From the NCBI RefSeq assembly GCF_000142805.1, contig NC_013078.1, positions 1 to 64,000 of the forward strand: a stretch of 64,000 nt of DNA, given 5' to 3'. A program made the position numbers and the translations under genes. The number at the start of each line of letters is the position of its first letter. The first letter of the stretch is position 1. This DNA comes from Lachancea thermotolerans CBS 6340 (Eukaryota > Ascomycota > Saccharomycetes > Saccharomycetales > Saccharomycetaceae). Shown here in pieces: positions 9,056 through 21,339 of this stretch. The notes below the pieces were generated by a model. That model was given only the letters and a program-made list of their open reading frames with translations. It was not told where the DNA came from and made no database searches.

Positions 9056-10790
9056 TCCTCGTTATTGCTCGGCAATAAAAAAAAGTTAAAATTCTCCACA
9101 ACTTACAATGGCTCTAGCGATGATTCCAGGGTTCATAAATTGAATTTTTAAATGTTTAGAAAAATGATCTTGAAACTACACTTTATATCGAGAGCTGATC
9201 ACCCCCAAAATAGAAGTCCTTAGCGAGCATCATTTTTTCACATCCTCACACGAAAAAAAAACGATGATTAAGATCTCGGTTGAAGTTGCCGTGGGTTCTG
9301 AGATAACACCTCGCGTATGACTTCTCTTTGTGAGCATAAATCAAGGTCTCTTTCGTAAACTTTGATCTAGATATCTTTATCACAGCCTCTACAAATATTA
9401 TGGCTTCGAAGGATCACCAGATCACATGGTCGAACACGTATTTGATGTGGAACATCATAGTGCATTTTAAAGCTCTCAAAAGATTGCAAGACAACACAAT
9501 GTAAAGCTTATTTTTTGGACGAGATTTTGGCTTCTATTAACGTGCCTACAAAAAAACTCTTGACATGAGCACTAAAATGCCCTTCTATATTTGAGCACAG
9601 GCTCCTTGCAATATTGACCCAAAACCTGAGCTCTAATGGAGCTTTAAACCACTTCTTGATAGCATAAGAGGGCTTGGTTTGAGTGTGGACCAAACGTTCT
9701 ATCTGAAATTAGCCGACTGCCTACATTCAAAACTCATGTTAAAAAATACAGATCTCAAAACGACAGTAGTTTTCTGTTAAACCGTACGATAGTTAAAGGT
9801 CATAATTATCAGTCACGAATATACTATTTTTCTCTGGAGTAGACTAGTTGTGAATTAAAGCCTTGAGCTGCGGATACCCAGGATGTGCATAAAAATATTG
9901 TTTTTTTATCTAATGGCTGATTCTTGTAATGAATACTTGTGTGTAACCTCTTTAGCAGTTTTCTATAGTTTAACAAGCTTTTTGAGTAATAAAGTTTAGT
10001 GTCCGTCCGGCGCAACTCTTTTCCGGCGCAACTCTTTTCCGGCGCAACTCTTTTCCGGCGCAACTCTTTGTATTCAGGTATTGATTCAGTTCAAAGTATC
10101 GTATTTACATTGATTCGGAATGGGTTATTAAAACCAGTCATAAAATCAGGGAAAATTGCCGCGTCTTTCATACCTTTTTGCTACTTACTCTGAAAACATC
10201 TCTGCTTTGATAATGAAGAAAATAAAAAAATTAAGGGGTATTTACATAGTAGTTTCAAGCAACAAGCTCTTGAAAGCTGTACATAAACTCCTCAGTACTT
10301 GAAGCTTTTCCTCAGTCTTTACCTTCTGTCGAACCCTTAATTGACCGTAAAAATCTATTGAGATATCTCATGAAATATCGCCTTTTCATAGTTCCTGGTT
10401 ATCATTACTAAAAAAAATTGTCACATCACACTGTTCCAAGATCAATTGGAAAATTTTGTTGTTTACTCGAAAGTCTTTATCAGAATAAATGGCGGTACTC
10501 CGCTTCACTTTTGGATGGCTGTTAGGCGTTTCCAAGCATCACATTGAGATAGTTCGGTTGTCGGTACGTTTGTGAGGTTGAGACCGCGCTCTCAAAATCG
10601 GAACCCATGTTAGTTCGCTGTCCCTTGCCAATAATGGAAAGTGCAAATAACTAATCAATGGCCAAGGCTAGTGCTACTTTTCTTCACGATTTCATATGAG
10701 GCCAGCATTTTTGAAGGGTAGGGAACGGAAGCTCATTTGTAGAAGTAAGTTTCCAAGAGATTCTATCAAGCAACGTGCCAACCTTTTGAC
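9056..10790. other. long divergent spacer between permease and aminotransferase
   Basis: No gene is supported in these 1.7 kb. GATAA-type words occur near 9303, 9375 and 10205, which could serve nitrogen-responsive GATA factors, but they are not clustered. The notable feature is the perfect 16-bp x 4 repeat at 10006-10069. Confidence 0.5.
10006..10069. repeat. perfect 16-bp tandem repeat, four units
   Basis: Four identical copies of TCCGGCGCAACTCTTT occupy 10006-10021, 10022-10037, 10038-10053 and 10054-10069. The unit is GC-richer than the surrounding spacer. Complete identity of all copies points to a recent expansion. It lies about 720 bp upstream of the aminotransferase start and 950 bp upstream of the permease start. 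Confidence 0.95.
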
Positions 10791-12137
10791 ATGAAATCTA
10801 TCATAAATCTATTCAAGGGGTACGCCTCACATGACTTGCTTCCCCGCAAAGATATAATTGAAGCGACATCAGAGGTTCTTCAACCTGAGGTGCGTGAGTA
10901 TGACTATAATGATGAAGACAGACATCCGCTTGTTTATGGATCTGATAACGGCAGCGCATGGGTTCGCGCTTGCATAGCTGAATTTTCCAACAAAGTCTTC
11001 AAACTGCCTGTACACAGTAGTGCTGCGACGCGGCCTGACCACCTAAACCTGACTTCTGGTGCAAGTTATGGGATAATGAATATTTTGGTTCAAACAACTT
11101 TGCCACATACAGGCTATACGAAACAGGCGTTCATAGTAACGCCAACCTACTTCCTTGTTAACAAGGCTTTTCTTGACGCTGGATTCACGGGAAAGATAAC
11201 CGCAGTTGAAGAGAAGGGCGACGGCCTCGACTTGGCGTTTCTGGAGGCCAAATTAAAGTTATTCGAAAATTCAGCTAATGGAGAGAGAGAACAGAAAACC
11301 GAAGAATCACTCGACATTATCAATGCGCAAGGTGGTCAAAAAAAGGTGTACAGATATGTCATCTACCTTGTGCCGACATACTCCAACCCAACGGGTGCAA
11401 TCTATTCGAGAAGCTCTCGATTAAAACTTCTTGAGCTTGCGCGAAAGTACGACATTCTAATCATTTCAGATGATGTATATGATCTATTGCGGCTGGACGA
11501 CGATAATGGTAGCGGCGCGCTCATCCCTAGTCCCCCGGAACTACGGTTCCCTCACCTTGATAGAGAAAGTATTTCTGCGGCAAACACGTTCGGTAACACT
11601 ATTTCCAATTGCACCTTCTCCAAAATAATAGCTCCGGGTTTGAGGACAGGATATCAAGAGACAGCAAACGCTAATTTAGCTACACAACTTGCATCTGGCG
11701 GCGCAAATGTATCTGGAGGTACGCCGTGTCAACTAAATTCGATGATTGTTGCTACTATGATAAAAAATGGAGCTGTCGAGCGGATAGTTCACAATTTTGT
11801 TTCTGTGTTAAGAGAGAGGGCAATGGTTCTTGCTGAATCAATAAAACTATACCTTCCCAAAGGGACGCAGTACTCAGAATGTAAAGGCGGGTATTTTTCG
11901 TGGTGTACGCTCCCTGTTGGTTATGATTCTTCAAAGATTGTCGAGGAAGTAAGCCATGAGGGTGTCTTGTTAGCAGATGGCTCGCACTTTGAAGTTTCAG
12001 GTGACAAAAGAAATTGGGGCGAGCGAAGTGTGAGGCTTTCTATAAGCTATGTGACAGCAGCTGAAATCCAAGAAGCCGTCAAAACATGGGGTCAATTTTG
12101 CGAAAAACACAGATACTTAAGCAGCAAGGGAAGCTGA
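10791..12137 (+). CDS. YER152C: PLP-dependent aminotransferase, YER152C-like (class I/II)
   Basis: A 448-residue fold-type I aminotransferase, close in length to yeast Yer152c (443), a protein associated with 2-aminoadipate transaminase activity. The cofactor signature is complete. NPTG lies at residues 199-202, SDDVYD at 226-231 supplies the aspartate for the pyridine nitrogen, SK at 277-278 holds the Schiff-base lysine K278, and GLRTGY at 283-288 supplies the phosphate-binding arginine. It should move amino groups between an amino acid (aromatic or 2-aminoadipate) and 2-oxoglutarate in the cytosol. The start is the only sensible ATG. It is divergent from an amino-acid permease. Substrate identity is inferred from family only. 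Confidence 0.87.
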   Translation: MKSIINLFKGYASHDLLPRKDIIEATSEVLQPEVREYDYNDEDRHPLVYGSDNGSAWVRACIAEFSNKVFKLPVHSSAATRPDHLNLTSGASYGIMNILVQTTLPHTGYTKQAFIVTPTYFLVNKAFLDAGFTGKITAVEEKGDGLDLAFLEAKLKLFENSANGEREQKTEESLDIINAQGGQKKVYRYVIYLVPTYSNPTGAIYSRSSRLKLLELARKYDILIISDDVYDLLRLDDDNGSGALIPSPPELRFPHLDRESISAANTFGNTISNCTFSKIIAPGLRTGYQETANANLATQLASGGANVSGGTPCQLNSMIVATMIKNGAVERIVHNFVSVLRERAMVLAESIKLYLPKGTQYSECKGGYFSWCTLPVGYDSSKIVEEVSHEGVLLADGSHFEVSGDKRNWGERSVRLSISYVTAAEIQEAVKTWGQFCEKHRYLSSKGS

Positions 12138-15100
12138 GAGAGCAGTAGGGCACAAAAAATCTCTTCACCATTGTTTTGCATTAAAACTGCAAGAATTCAG
12201 TTGTTTACAAACACTGAGTCATAATTGAAGCCCTCCATTTCCCCTAGTTTTCAAGCAAATAGCAAAATCAAAAGGAGCGAGCATCTTCTTATATTTTCTT
12301 AGTGAAGGTTATAACCGCCTGTTTTCAAGGCAATTCATGTACCAGCGGTATATGTCAAAAGGGTTTATCACTTGAGATCCGAAAAACGCATGACCTACTA
12401 TGTATTGGGGAATTTGAAATGTTGAATCAGGCTAACTACTTGAACACCGGCTTTTAAGTTGACTTTTCTTATTCTTTTTCGTTTTTTTACCTTATTTTCA
12501 CGGTGGATTAACCACATAGTGAAGAGAATTCTATGAGCAAAACCTCATTTTTTGTCCTTAGAAAAACAAATATCTAAAAACAGATTTTGCACAGCGTGAC
12601 CTTAATATCAAGATTGCGACGGTTTAAGCGTTTTCTCAAGTTTTTTAAATCTCTTGACGACCACTTGACAGCTTTGAGGCCCATATAATAATTAATTTCT
12701 AGAATCAAGAGCTATATCTTGTTACTTGAGATGATGTATCAAAGTCCATATTTTTGTATCTTCGATAGAATTGTTAAAAGTCATGAATAGCATTTTGCTT
12801 TAACCACTTGACTTCTAAGATACTCGCTCATTTATGTGGCCCTTTTCAACTCTCGAGAAGTCACATAATTATTTGATTTGAAACTGCAATTAAAGAAAAG
12901 GTAAACCCAGCTGCTTTCTATCTAAAAGTTGGAGAATAAGGAACTTTAGGTTGGGCTTTCAACTAATTTATCTCTTTCGAGGCTCCTCGATAACGCTGAA
13001 AGTAAAAGAGCAAAGTTTTCGTGTTTAGAACTCGATTTAAAGAAATCATGGTAAACTAAAAAAGGATATGATGTTTTCTAAAGCAAAATATCTCTTTATT
13101 TAGCTTGCAGTTGAATTGCATGATGCTTAGAATCACTTCAAATGTTGAAATTTTTAGGTATTCGATTTGAGCCGTTTCTCCCTTAAAGAAGCCTCCCTTT
13201 CACTTTCGTTATTTTTAAACTGCTTTCTAACGCACTTTGTTCTTAGCTTTTTTCAGAGATCTCTAAATTTTGATCAGCTGCCTCTGCAAGGCTTGAGTAT
13301 GCGTCTTTTACCGGACCTTTTCCCTTTCTGAAATAGAATTTTGTTAGCTTCTTCCGTGTGTTTACCAAGTTTGCTAACAAGTTCAACGGCGGCTGCACCT
13401 TCTATTTACATTTTATTATGAGTATGTCAATTACTTCTCTCCTGTTTCGAACCAGAACTGTTAAGTTTGACATTGTGTGGGTCCCTTTGAGTTTTGAATT
13501 TAACACGAACTATTTTGATACACTCCCAATTAATTCAATCTAAAAAATTGATGCTTCGAACTTTCCATAAATACATAGCCAAATCAATCCTTTCAATTAA
13601 ATTTATAAGAGGTCCTATTAAATTTTCCTTGAGAAACAGGAATCAAGATTGAATTGGTGCATTTAGAACTTACTGAAAAACAGTTTTGAAATTTACAAAA
13701 CATTCAATGATGACCGCAAGGTGTTCACTGACCCCAAAGTGCTCTAAAACCTTTTTTTTGTACTGCTGGCACACTTGGGGTATTTGGAAACGAAAAAAGG
13801 TGAGGTTTAGAATTTTTGCTTCTTAACATAATCTTCTTCTCGACAGTCACACTGTGAGTCAATGGTTTTGCGAAATCAAGAAGCGGAAGTACGACATAAC
13901 CAAAGCTTAAAGGGTAACTGCTCTCGTAGCAACTAAAAATCTGGGAGATTATGAACAAGTTTTAGTAAAGCAATTTTAATTGATAGATTAGTTATAAGAC
14001 GTCCTCTGGGGAGCTTTTTTCCTCCGACAGTTACTAGTTTCGAAAGAGTTTGATAAACAACACATTTTTGAATTGTGTGAAGCACAAGTACTTAGTTTAT
14101 TTAACTTGAAATTATTGCTTAGAAATTCTGAACTTTTGCAAAACAAAAACTACATATGTACACCATGATACTTGTTGTCTGACCACTTTTTTTCTTTATA
14201 CTTCTTTGGTTTCTAAGAACTTATGATCTTACCCATTGAATGAATTTGCGGTAACAAAAATATTGACAACTGCTATGTTCGACTTGCACTCTGAAGTCTT
14301 TGAGCAGAGTCCTTAATAGCCTTCGTTATTTTGTTTCTCAGAGTTAGCTTAAAGCAACTTTGAATTTAAGGCAGGAGGATATTATCTTTATTTAGATTTG
14401 GTCTCTCCTTGTTAATGATTTAACCAGAAACTTCATTATTGGTACACTTTTTGTCAGGATATTACCTTACTTAAAGAGACATCGTTACTTTTGTTATCAC
14501 AACTTAAAAAAAAATGGGGCTAACTTGAGTTTTCTACTTCAAGTTAGGCTTTTATTTCTGAGCTCAAGAAGTTCCACCTTGCCTTTATAAGGAAACTTTT
14601 TTCTCCCTTCTAATTGGCGAGACTAGATTTTATGAGGCGAGTCTGGGTCATTGGTCAAAAGGGTCTTAAATTCCTTGGCTAGTGTTTCCATTATGATCTA
14701 ATTAAACTAATTCGTGGATGATGGTACTAAATATCTCCCCCGTCTTTCTTCAGTCCAAGATTTATGTCTTGCGAACCAAAGAAATTATCCGGATTTATAC
14801 AAAATTTCTGGGACGTGGCTGAGTCTTAATCATAAGGTGATAATCGTACTGGTAGTACCACTCATTACCTTCTCCAAGCCACTGTGGTCTGATCTGGACT
14901 ATGAATGGTCAATGTGGACCTTCTATGTGCCTTAGTTAGGTATCCGTCGAATTTATGATATGTCCATGTGCCATATCATTTCATACCAATGTGTTATTAT
15001 GCAACTTGGCACTATCACACACCAAAGAACCGATCAAAATCTGAAATAATAATAGCTGATAGCAAACAGTTACTGAATTATTAAATGCATTTTGTATGGA

Positions 15101-17459
15101 GGTGGCCATGCAAGGGTACTCTGCTGCTTTGGAAGTCAAAAAAAATAAAATGGTGAAGTAGTAAAAATTATTATTTGTTGGCAGCAAGTTACAGGAGCCA
15201 AATTTAGTATTTAAGAGCTATTCGAAGTTCAAAGAGCACATACGTAGATGAGAGGGCAGCGTGTGAATATTTTTAGCCGAAACTCGATCTCTGGGGGCCA
15301 CAGCATTGATAGAAACTTTCGTTGCATCAATAATTTAGAATCTTTAAATGCTTCGTATTCATATCTGAATGTACTAACTAATTAAGACGCGCACGTTATT
15401 CTAAACAGGAGATCTTGCGATTTCAAGTTTTTAAGTACAACATCTGTTAAAGATAGAGTAAGCAAATGAGATTTGGGGTGTGCATGAACACATAAACATT
15501 CTATCTTTTAGGTCCTTTCTTTAACATTTGGCAGAGCATGCTAGCGGCGATTTAGGTATAAAGCTACAGTACAAGCCCCTCATCGCAATTGACCAGATTT
15601 TTATCACGAGTGGGCAGCCAGCTAAATTAACATAAAGACTTATAAACTGTACCCAAGCAAACTTTTTCTTTGCCATTTTGTTCTCACTTTTTTGGGGGGG
15701 TACTTATAACGCAACCTTTTTTTTAAAGCAAAAATATTTTCGTTGTTTTTGCCTCTCATGAGCTTGGTACTGGACGAGTAATACTAGTAGAGTTAAAGTT
15801 CTAAGGATTCTTTTTCCAAGTTTTTTCTCTAAAAAATTTTTACTGAATCATTAAAGGTATCCCATAAATGGATCTTTACCCTTTGGCCTTTTAGTTTTTG
15901 AAAAAAAGCTACTTATACGCTACGTTACTACTCGAAGCGCTTTCCTAATAAATCTCATAAACTATTTATCGCCAGCTAAATGTGAAACAGTTGAACACTA
16001 TCACCTCAGAAGCATAAAAAACCTATCTATGTGCAGTATTAGACTTGGGCGTTCGGTTTCATGAGTGTATAGAATCTATCACAAAACCAATTAAAGAACC
16101 AAAAAATTTGAGCAATGTTCTATGAGTGTTCAAACACAAAGTCAAATCTCTTTTTGTTGTTTCTAAGACTGAACCGCGAGTGGGACTAATGACAAAACGA
16201 GAAACACTTTATTGTATGTTTTAGATAGTATGCTTTGTTGCGTTTATTAAAAGCCCAGAATGATCACTGGGAAAGGCTATATTAAGACTGAGTTAAAACA
16301 AGATCCTTTTTGGCACTTTAATTGTCTTTATTGTTTGACATGGATCCTGATTGGTTTTAAGCAAATATGCAAGGAAGCTGCATCGCTCTGAGACTAATTT
16401 CATATTCTTAATGATGAATTGAGTGCACGAAAAGAGGTCTTTAAAGAATGATTTAGCCGCCCAGTTAATATTTGATTATTTGCGGAGGTTTTTTGCTATA
16501 AGCTTCACCTTACTCTTATTATCTATATATTATATCAAACAATTTAAAAGATGCAATACACTTGGTGATTGAAACGAAAGGATTCAAGAAAGGAGAATCA
16601 TTTCTCATCTTTTTAAGGAACGTTAGTGGCGTTTGAGACCGGGTTTCAATCGCTGATGAAAGAACAGTGAATAGAGAATCGATAGGATAGGCAGGTTTTG
16701 AAATACACAAAGTTTTGCGCTGTTTTATTAAGATTGTGCACATTTTTTAATATCAAATTGCATACCACTTTGATGATTTTTTTTGATTTTTAGACTTATA
16801 CTCTCGAGACGTTTGTGATATGGCTTATTAGAATGATAGTTCCTTGTCTGTGAAATAATACGAGACAAAAGCTCCATTTAACACAAAAATTTTCTGAGAG
16901 ACATTATGTTTACGTTAACAAATTTTCGTCACTAGAAAATTCAGAAAAGAGTTGCCTCTATTTTTTATAAGTTCTCTTTGCTATGACAGTTTAGATTTTG
17001 CCCTATTATCACCAAATTCCATTTTATTCTAATGCAGCTAGATTTGAACCGATCATTGAATTCATTTTTATATCTAAAGGTTAAAACCAGACTTTTTTCT
17101 ACTAATGGATAAGCTGGTAGAAATTTGTGTTCGATAGAAATTCGACTAATATAAAAAGCGAAGAAAAGCGTCTTCGTGTTAGCATGTAGTGTATTTAAAC
17201 TTACATATCTCCGATGATTGCTGGTATGCTCTTGGACAGAGCATCTAGAATTCAAGCATAACTCGATCTATAGCACTTGAAAGACCAGTTTTTTTTTTTT
17301 CTCTTATCTCTCTGAACTTGTACAAAGCGTTTGAGAAGTACTTTCCTGTGGGCCAAAAACAAAAAAACTCGAATCAATTTAACAATTCATGGTATTTATG
17401 TTACTAATTATATTTAAACACTTTTTATGGCCATGAGCTCTCTTTTGAGGATAAAATCC
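12138..17459. other. 5.3-kb gene desert
   Basis: I see no gene in this AT-rich stretch. Open frames are all under about 80 codons, are scattered on both strands, and do not resemble proteins known to me. The only structured element noticed is the degenerate repeat at 14623-15020. A small inverted pair, TAACTTGAG / CTTCAAGTTA, sits at 14521-14546. Such length without a gene is unusual for a compact yeast genome. Decayed genes, a non-coding RNA, or silent or replication-related DNA are all possible. Confidence 0.5.
14623..15020 (-). repeat. degenerate dispersed repeat, copy 2
   Basis: This is the counterpart of the block at 6395-7085. On the minus strand it carries a GTGTTATTATGCA-like motif near 14990, then about 300 bases of leader, then an ATG at 14691 followed by METLAKEF. 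Copy 1 has MESLANEF in the same place. The leader similarity is patchy, so both copies are old. Family is unknown. Confidence 0.45.
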
Positions 17460-18851
17460 TTAATGGTTAGACTTTGCTGCATTTGGAAGCAGTTTCAATG
17501 AGGCTCTGATGGCTTCAACTCCTTTCATTAAATCTTCTTTGGATATGACCAAAGGTGGTGCTAACCGAATTATGTGATCGTGGGTAGGTTTCGCGAGAAC
17601 ACCTTGGTCTTTCATCAACAGACATAGGTCCCAAGCAGTTCTTCCATTAGATTTGGATGGGTCAATGACTATCGCAGTGAGCAAGCCTCTACCTCTAACG
17701 TCGGAAATAATTCCGCCAGCTTCTTGTTGAAGTTTTTTCAATTCAGATTGGAAGAATTCACCAAGAGTTTTAGCTCTCTCGACAAGGTTCTCCTTTTTTA
17801 CAACTTCCAAAGCAGCAATTGCAACTCGAGAAGAGAGCGGGTTACCACCGTAAGTAGAGCCATGTGAACCTGGTTCGAAACAGCCCATTATTTCTTTAGA
17901 TGAAAGAACGCATGAAACGGGCAAAATACCCCCTGAAATGGCCTTTCCTAATAGAATAACGTCTGGCTTGACGTTAGGAGAGTGTTCGTAGCACAACATC
18001 TTACCAGTTCTGGCGATGCCGGTTTGTATTTCGTCACAAATCAGCAACACATTATATTTCCGGCAGAGTTCCTGAACCTTTTGCAAATATTCAACAGGAG
18101 GAACAACAATACCGGCTTCGCCTTGAATAGGCTCAAGAAGAATGGCAGCAATACGGTCCCCTGCATTCTTGAAGGCCAGTTCGACATCCTCTATGTTACC
18201 GTAGCGCAGATATTGACCATCAGTTCCAGGAATCTTGGCCGTTATACTTTCCAGGAAAGGTCCAAAGAACTTACGGGCTTCCTCATCTGTCGACAGCGAA
18301 AGAGCACCGAGGGTACGGCCATGAAAATTGTCCTTGGCACCAAGAATAATAGCTTCATTTTCAGGAATTCCTTTTTTCATATAACCCCATCTTCTGGCAA
18401 GCTTTAGCCCAGTTTCGACGGCCTCGGCACCGGTGTTCATTGGAAGCACTGATTCGTAGCGGAAATATTCCGTAATGAACTTCGCGAATGCAGAGAAAAC
18501 ATTATTAGAAAAGGCACGAGATGATAAGGTGAGCTTGGACGCTTGGTCAACTAGTGCGGCAATTATATCCGGGTGGCAGTGCCCTTGGTTAACTGCTGAG
18601 TAGGCAGACAAAAAGTCGAGGTATTGCTTTCCTTCCGGGTCCCAAACCTTTGCTCCCTTTGCTTTCTGGAAAACAACAGGAAGGGGGTGGTAGTTGTGGG
18701 CCGAGTACGCTTTCTCATACTGAACAGTTGTTTCAGAGGACAGATCGGTGTTCAATGTTGACATTTTGAATGCTTGTGACGATGCAAGAAAAGCACCTCC
18801 ATGGTGGAATACGCGACGGAGACCAGCAACCTTCCCTCTTGCAAGGATCAT
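17460..18851 (-). CDS. CAR2: ornithine aminotransferase (Car2) with N-terminal extension
   Basis: Ornithine delta-aminotransferase converts ornithine plus 2-oxoglutarate to glutamate semialdehyde and glutamate in arginine catabolism. [35 protein letters not shown] and the PLP-lysine motif LLGKAISGG (lysine near residue 300) are hallmarks. The first in-frame ATG (18851) gives 463 residues, against 424 in S. cerevisiae. The extra N-terminus, beginning [18 protein letters not shown], has several Arg/Lys and no acidic residues, so it looks like a mitochondrial presequence. A second ATG at 18764 gives a 434-residue cytosolic-type protein beginning [17 protein letters not shown] at 19006-19012 lies 154 bp upstream of the first ATG. 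GCGGCTA at 19161-19167 partly matches the URS1 element known from yeast CAR genes. Identity is secure, and the localisation is inferred. Confidence 0.95.
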   Translation of the reverse strand: MILARGKVAGLRRVFHHGGAFLASSQAFKMSTLNTDLSSETTVQYEKAYSAHNYHPLPVVFQKAKGAKVWDPEGKQYLDFLSAYSAVNQGHCHPDIIAALVDQASKLTLSSRAFSNNVFSAFAKFITEYFRYESVLPMNTGAEAVETGLKLARRWGYMKKGIPENEAIILGAKDNFHGRTLGALSLSTDEEARKFFGPFLESITAKIPGTDGQYLRYGNIEDVELAFKNAGDRIAAILLEPIQGEAGIVVPPVEYLQKVQELCRKYNVLLICDEIQTGIARTGKMLCYEHSPNVKPDVILLGKAISGGILPVSCVLSSKEIMGCFEPGSHGSTYGGNPLSSRVAIAALEVVKKENLVERAKTLGEFFQSELKKLQQEAGGIISDVRGRGLLTAIVIDPSKSNGRTAWDLCLLMKDQGVLAKPTHDHIIRLAPPLVISKEDLMKGVEAIRASLKLLPNAAKSNH

Positions 18852-21339
18852 TATTTCCTTCTTTGTTGGCTTTTTGGGCTCTAACAAATTCGGGAATAAG
18901 GCATCATCTGTATTTAAAAATCTCTGGGCTGATATTTATATCTGGTAGAAGCTCATCTGTCTCACTTCATTGCTAACCGAAGCTCGCTGTTAGCAGTGCA
19001 TAGGGTATATATGGTCGGTGAAATTCACCAAAAAAAATAAGTTATGCGCGGGTTTCCAATTCCTCTCAAATGTTTTAAGGCTCTAGTTACTTAAGCGAGC
19101 GCATTTTTTTATCATGATCATGAGATATTTTATTTTAGCGTAAATCGTGATTTTAATAAAGCGGCTAGTATTAGGTACGAAGCTCAAGGAATTTGCCGGC
19201 ACTGACTGGAAAGCTACTAAACTTTAGTGTTAGCAAACGTTGCTTGGGCTGTTCGACTTCTCTTTTGAAACAAGATTCAGAAAAATGTGGGCATAAACAG
19301 GTGTCGAACTCAACTTTTTCTGAATGGCTGCTTCCTTGACTCTTAAATCCTCTGAAGCATAGAGAAACAGCCTGTTCATTTGTACGCGGTCAATTTCAAT
19401 AGTTCTGAACTATAATCTCAGAAAAAAAGCCAATAATCAAGGAAAACTTAAGCCTTATTGTGGTGTTTATGCAAATAACTGATTTTTAATCTTTCGACCT
19501 TCAAAGTATTTCGGTGTTCATCTTTGCAGTCTCACAGCACGCGATCTGCCGCCAACTTTCAGTAAATTTTTTTCACTGTTTGTCCTATACAAAACTATGA
19601 AATGTGATAGATACAGGCCAATAAATGCTTCAAGGGTTTTCTGCTTCCCTTGCCACCTCTCTGATTTCTTTTTTCGAATTGGAGAGTACATATTGAAAAT
19701 ATGTAAGACATGCAGGACACGGACCTCGTTTCCCTGTTCTACAAATTAATCAGCCTTCCCTATTTTGCTTTGTGCCGTAAAGATAATATACGATTATATA
19801 ATCAATTATTTTAAGTAGCCAAACTTTTATCCTATTGATCAAACACTATCGGTTTTGTTTGTAGCGTGAAATGGAACACACTTTGGTTGGAATTAGCCAA
19901 ACTCCAAAGTAAAACTACGATTAAAGTGTGGCATTTGTATAGCATAGCTTCTGCATCTGTATTTCTTTTCACGTCTTCGACGTAGGACCCTTAAACAACC
20001 TTTTTCGGGGCCCTGGCTCGTTTTGCGACCCATTTACTGACAACTTCTTTTCAGCGTCACTTTAAAATTTCTTTGGCCAATCAAATAATGTTTCTTATCG
20101 AACTTCAAATTAAGACTCTAGAACTCAATAGCTTATATTATTTTATTCTTGGCCATCAGACGGTTGGAAATTCTTCATTTCTTGAACACCCATAGTTTTT
20201 CTGAAGGGGGCCTATTCACTTGGCTGAGCCGTGATATCAGGATTTGATGCCTATTTCTGAGAGAATCTTAAACTTCGCAAAAGCAACCAATGCAGCCAGC
20301 ATCTGGGACTAATTGGTATCTTCGATAAAACTGTCTTTTTCATCTCTTCCAAGTCAAGTTTATTTTGAGTATTTTCAAAGCAACAACTGATGTGGACCGT
20401 CAGTATGATTTCTGTCTTGGAAATCTGGTTTTTGACTTATAATTTATTTTCAGTGTTGGTCATAAAATATTTCCCAGATTCACTTTGTTTGCAAAGCTTT
20501 GATTCATGACATTCACTACTATTTTTCTTGTAAATAATACATCTTTATTACTCATCAACATGAGCAAGACATTGGAAATCTTTGCACTATGTACTAGCCG
20601 GTTTCAAAAGCAATGAGCAGAAACTTTAGGCTTTTGATGTAAAAATTGGTTTATAAGTAATGTTGTGTAGCTGGTTATTACGAATTGATCCTACAGAAAA
20701 AGAAAATTGAAAGTTTTTAAGGTGGTTGGGATATCTAAACAACACTTTAAGCCAACTGACTCAAAAGCAAGACACCAAATTAGCTTGAGTTACTCTTTTG
20801 GATAAAGAAAGGATAAACTTTAATAACATTTCAGCAAATCTATATCTATTGCTAATGCATTTAGCCTTGATTATACTTCAATTGATTTTGAAAATATATT
20901 GATTTTGAAGTAATAAACAAATAATACGCACCATTTGCCAGCGAATTCGAGTAGCTTGCCTTCCAAAGTGAAAGAGAGCCTTGTATAGTTTTTACAAAAA
21001 GGGTCTGAATACTCGAAAAATGGTCCTTAAATGCAGGGCTAAAAATAAGAATATTTCTGATGGGATCTAGTATAAGACAAAGCTGATTGTTTGGAAACTA
21101 TCTGTTCAAAAAAAGGTGAACACACTATCTGTTTTCTACTTTATGCCCTATAGCTTCGTGATGTTTCTAACTTTACCACAAACTCTTGGTTTGGTCTTTC
21201 TAAGAAAGTCGAATTTGAAATTTGCCTGAAAATCTCGAGGACAAGTTTCAAGTCTAGCTTTTGCAATTGATCTGTTCCTTTTGCACTTTTCCATTAATTT
21301 AAAATTATTATATACCAATACAGTAAAAAGGGCTAGTTA
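18852..21339. other. 2.5-kb gene-poor spacer upstream of CAR2
   Basis: The CAR2 promoter should lie in the first few hundred bases, with TATATAT at 19006-19012 and a URS1-like GCGGCTA at 19161-19167. From about 19.3 to 21.3 kb I see AT-rich DNA with no convincing open frame, repeat or RNA gene. Confidence 0.45.
19006..19012 (-). promoter_or_regulatory. TATA box of CAR2
   Basis: TATATAT lies 154 bp upstream of the first in-frame ATG of CAR2 (18851) and about 240 bp upstream of the second (18764). Its placement favours transcripts that include the first ATG. Confidence 0.5.

Noticed and set aside
12378-12384. TCCGAAA resembling the core of centromere element CDEIII
   Set aside because: The neighbouring DNA is not extremely AT-rich and no RTCACRTG element lies at the expected distance, so no point centromere is supported.
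15372-15378. TACTAAC, the yeast intron branch-point consensus, in the gene desert
   Set aside because: No matching 5' splice site with coding sequence on either side was found.
17982-18407. 141-codon frame antisense to CAR2
   Set aside because: A shadow of the conserved gene on the other strand.
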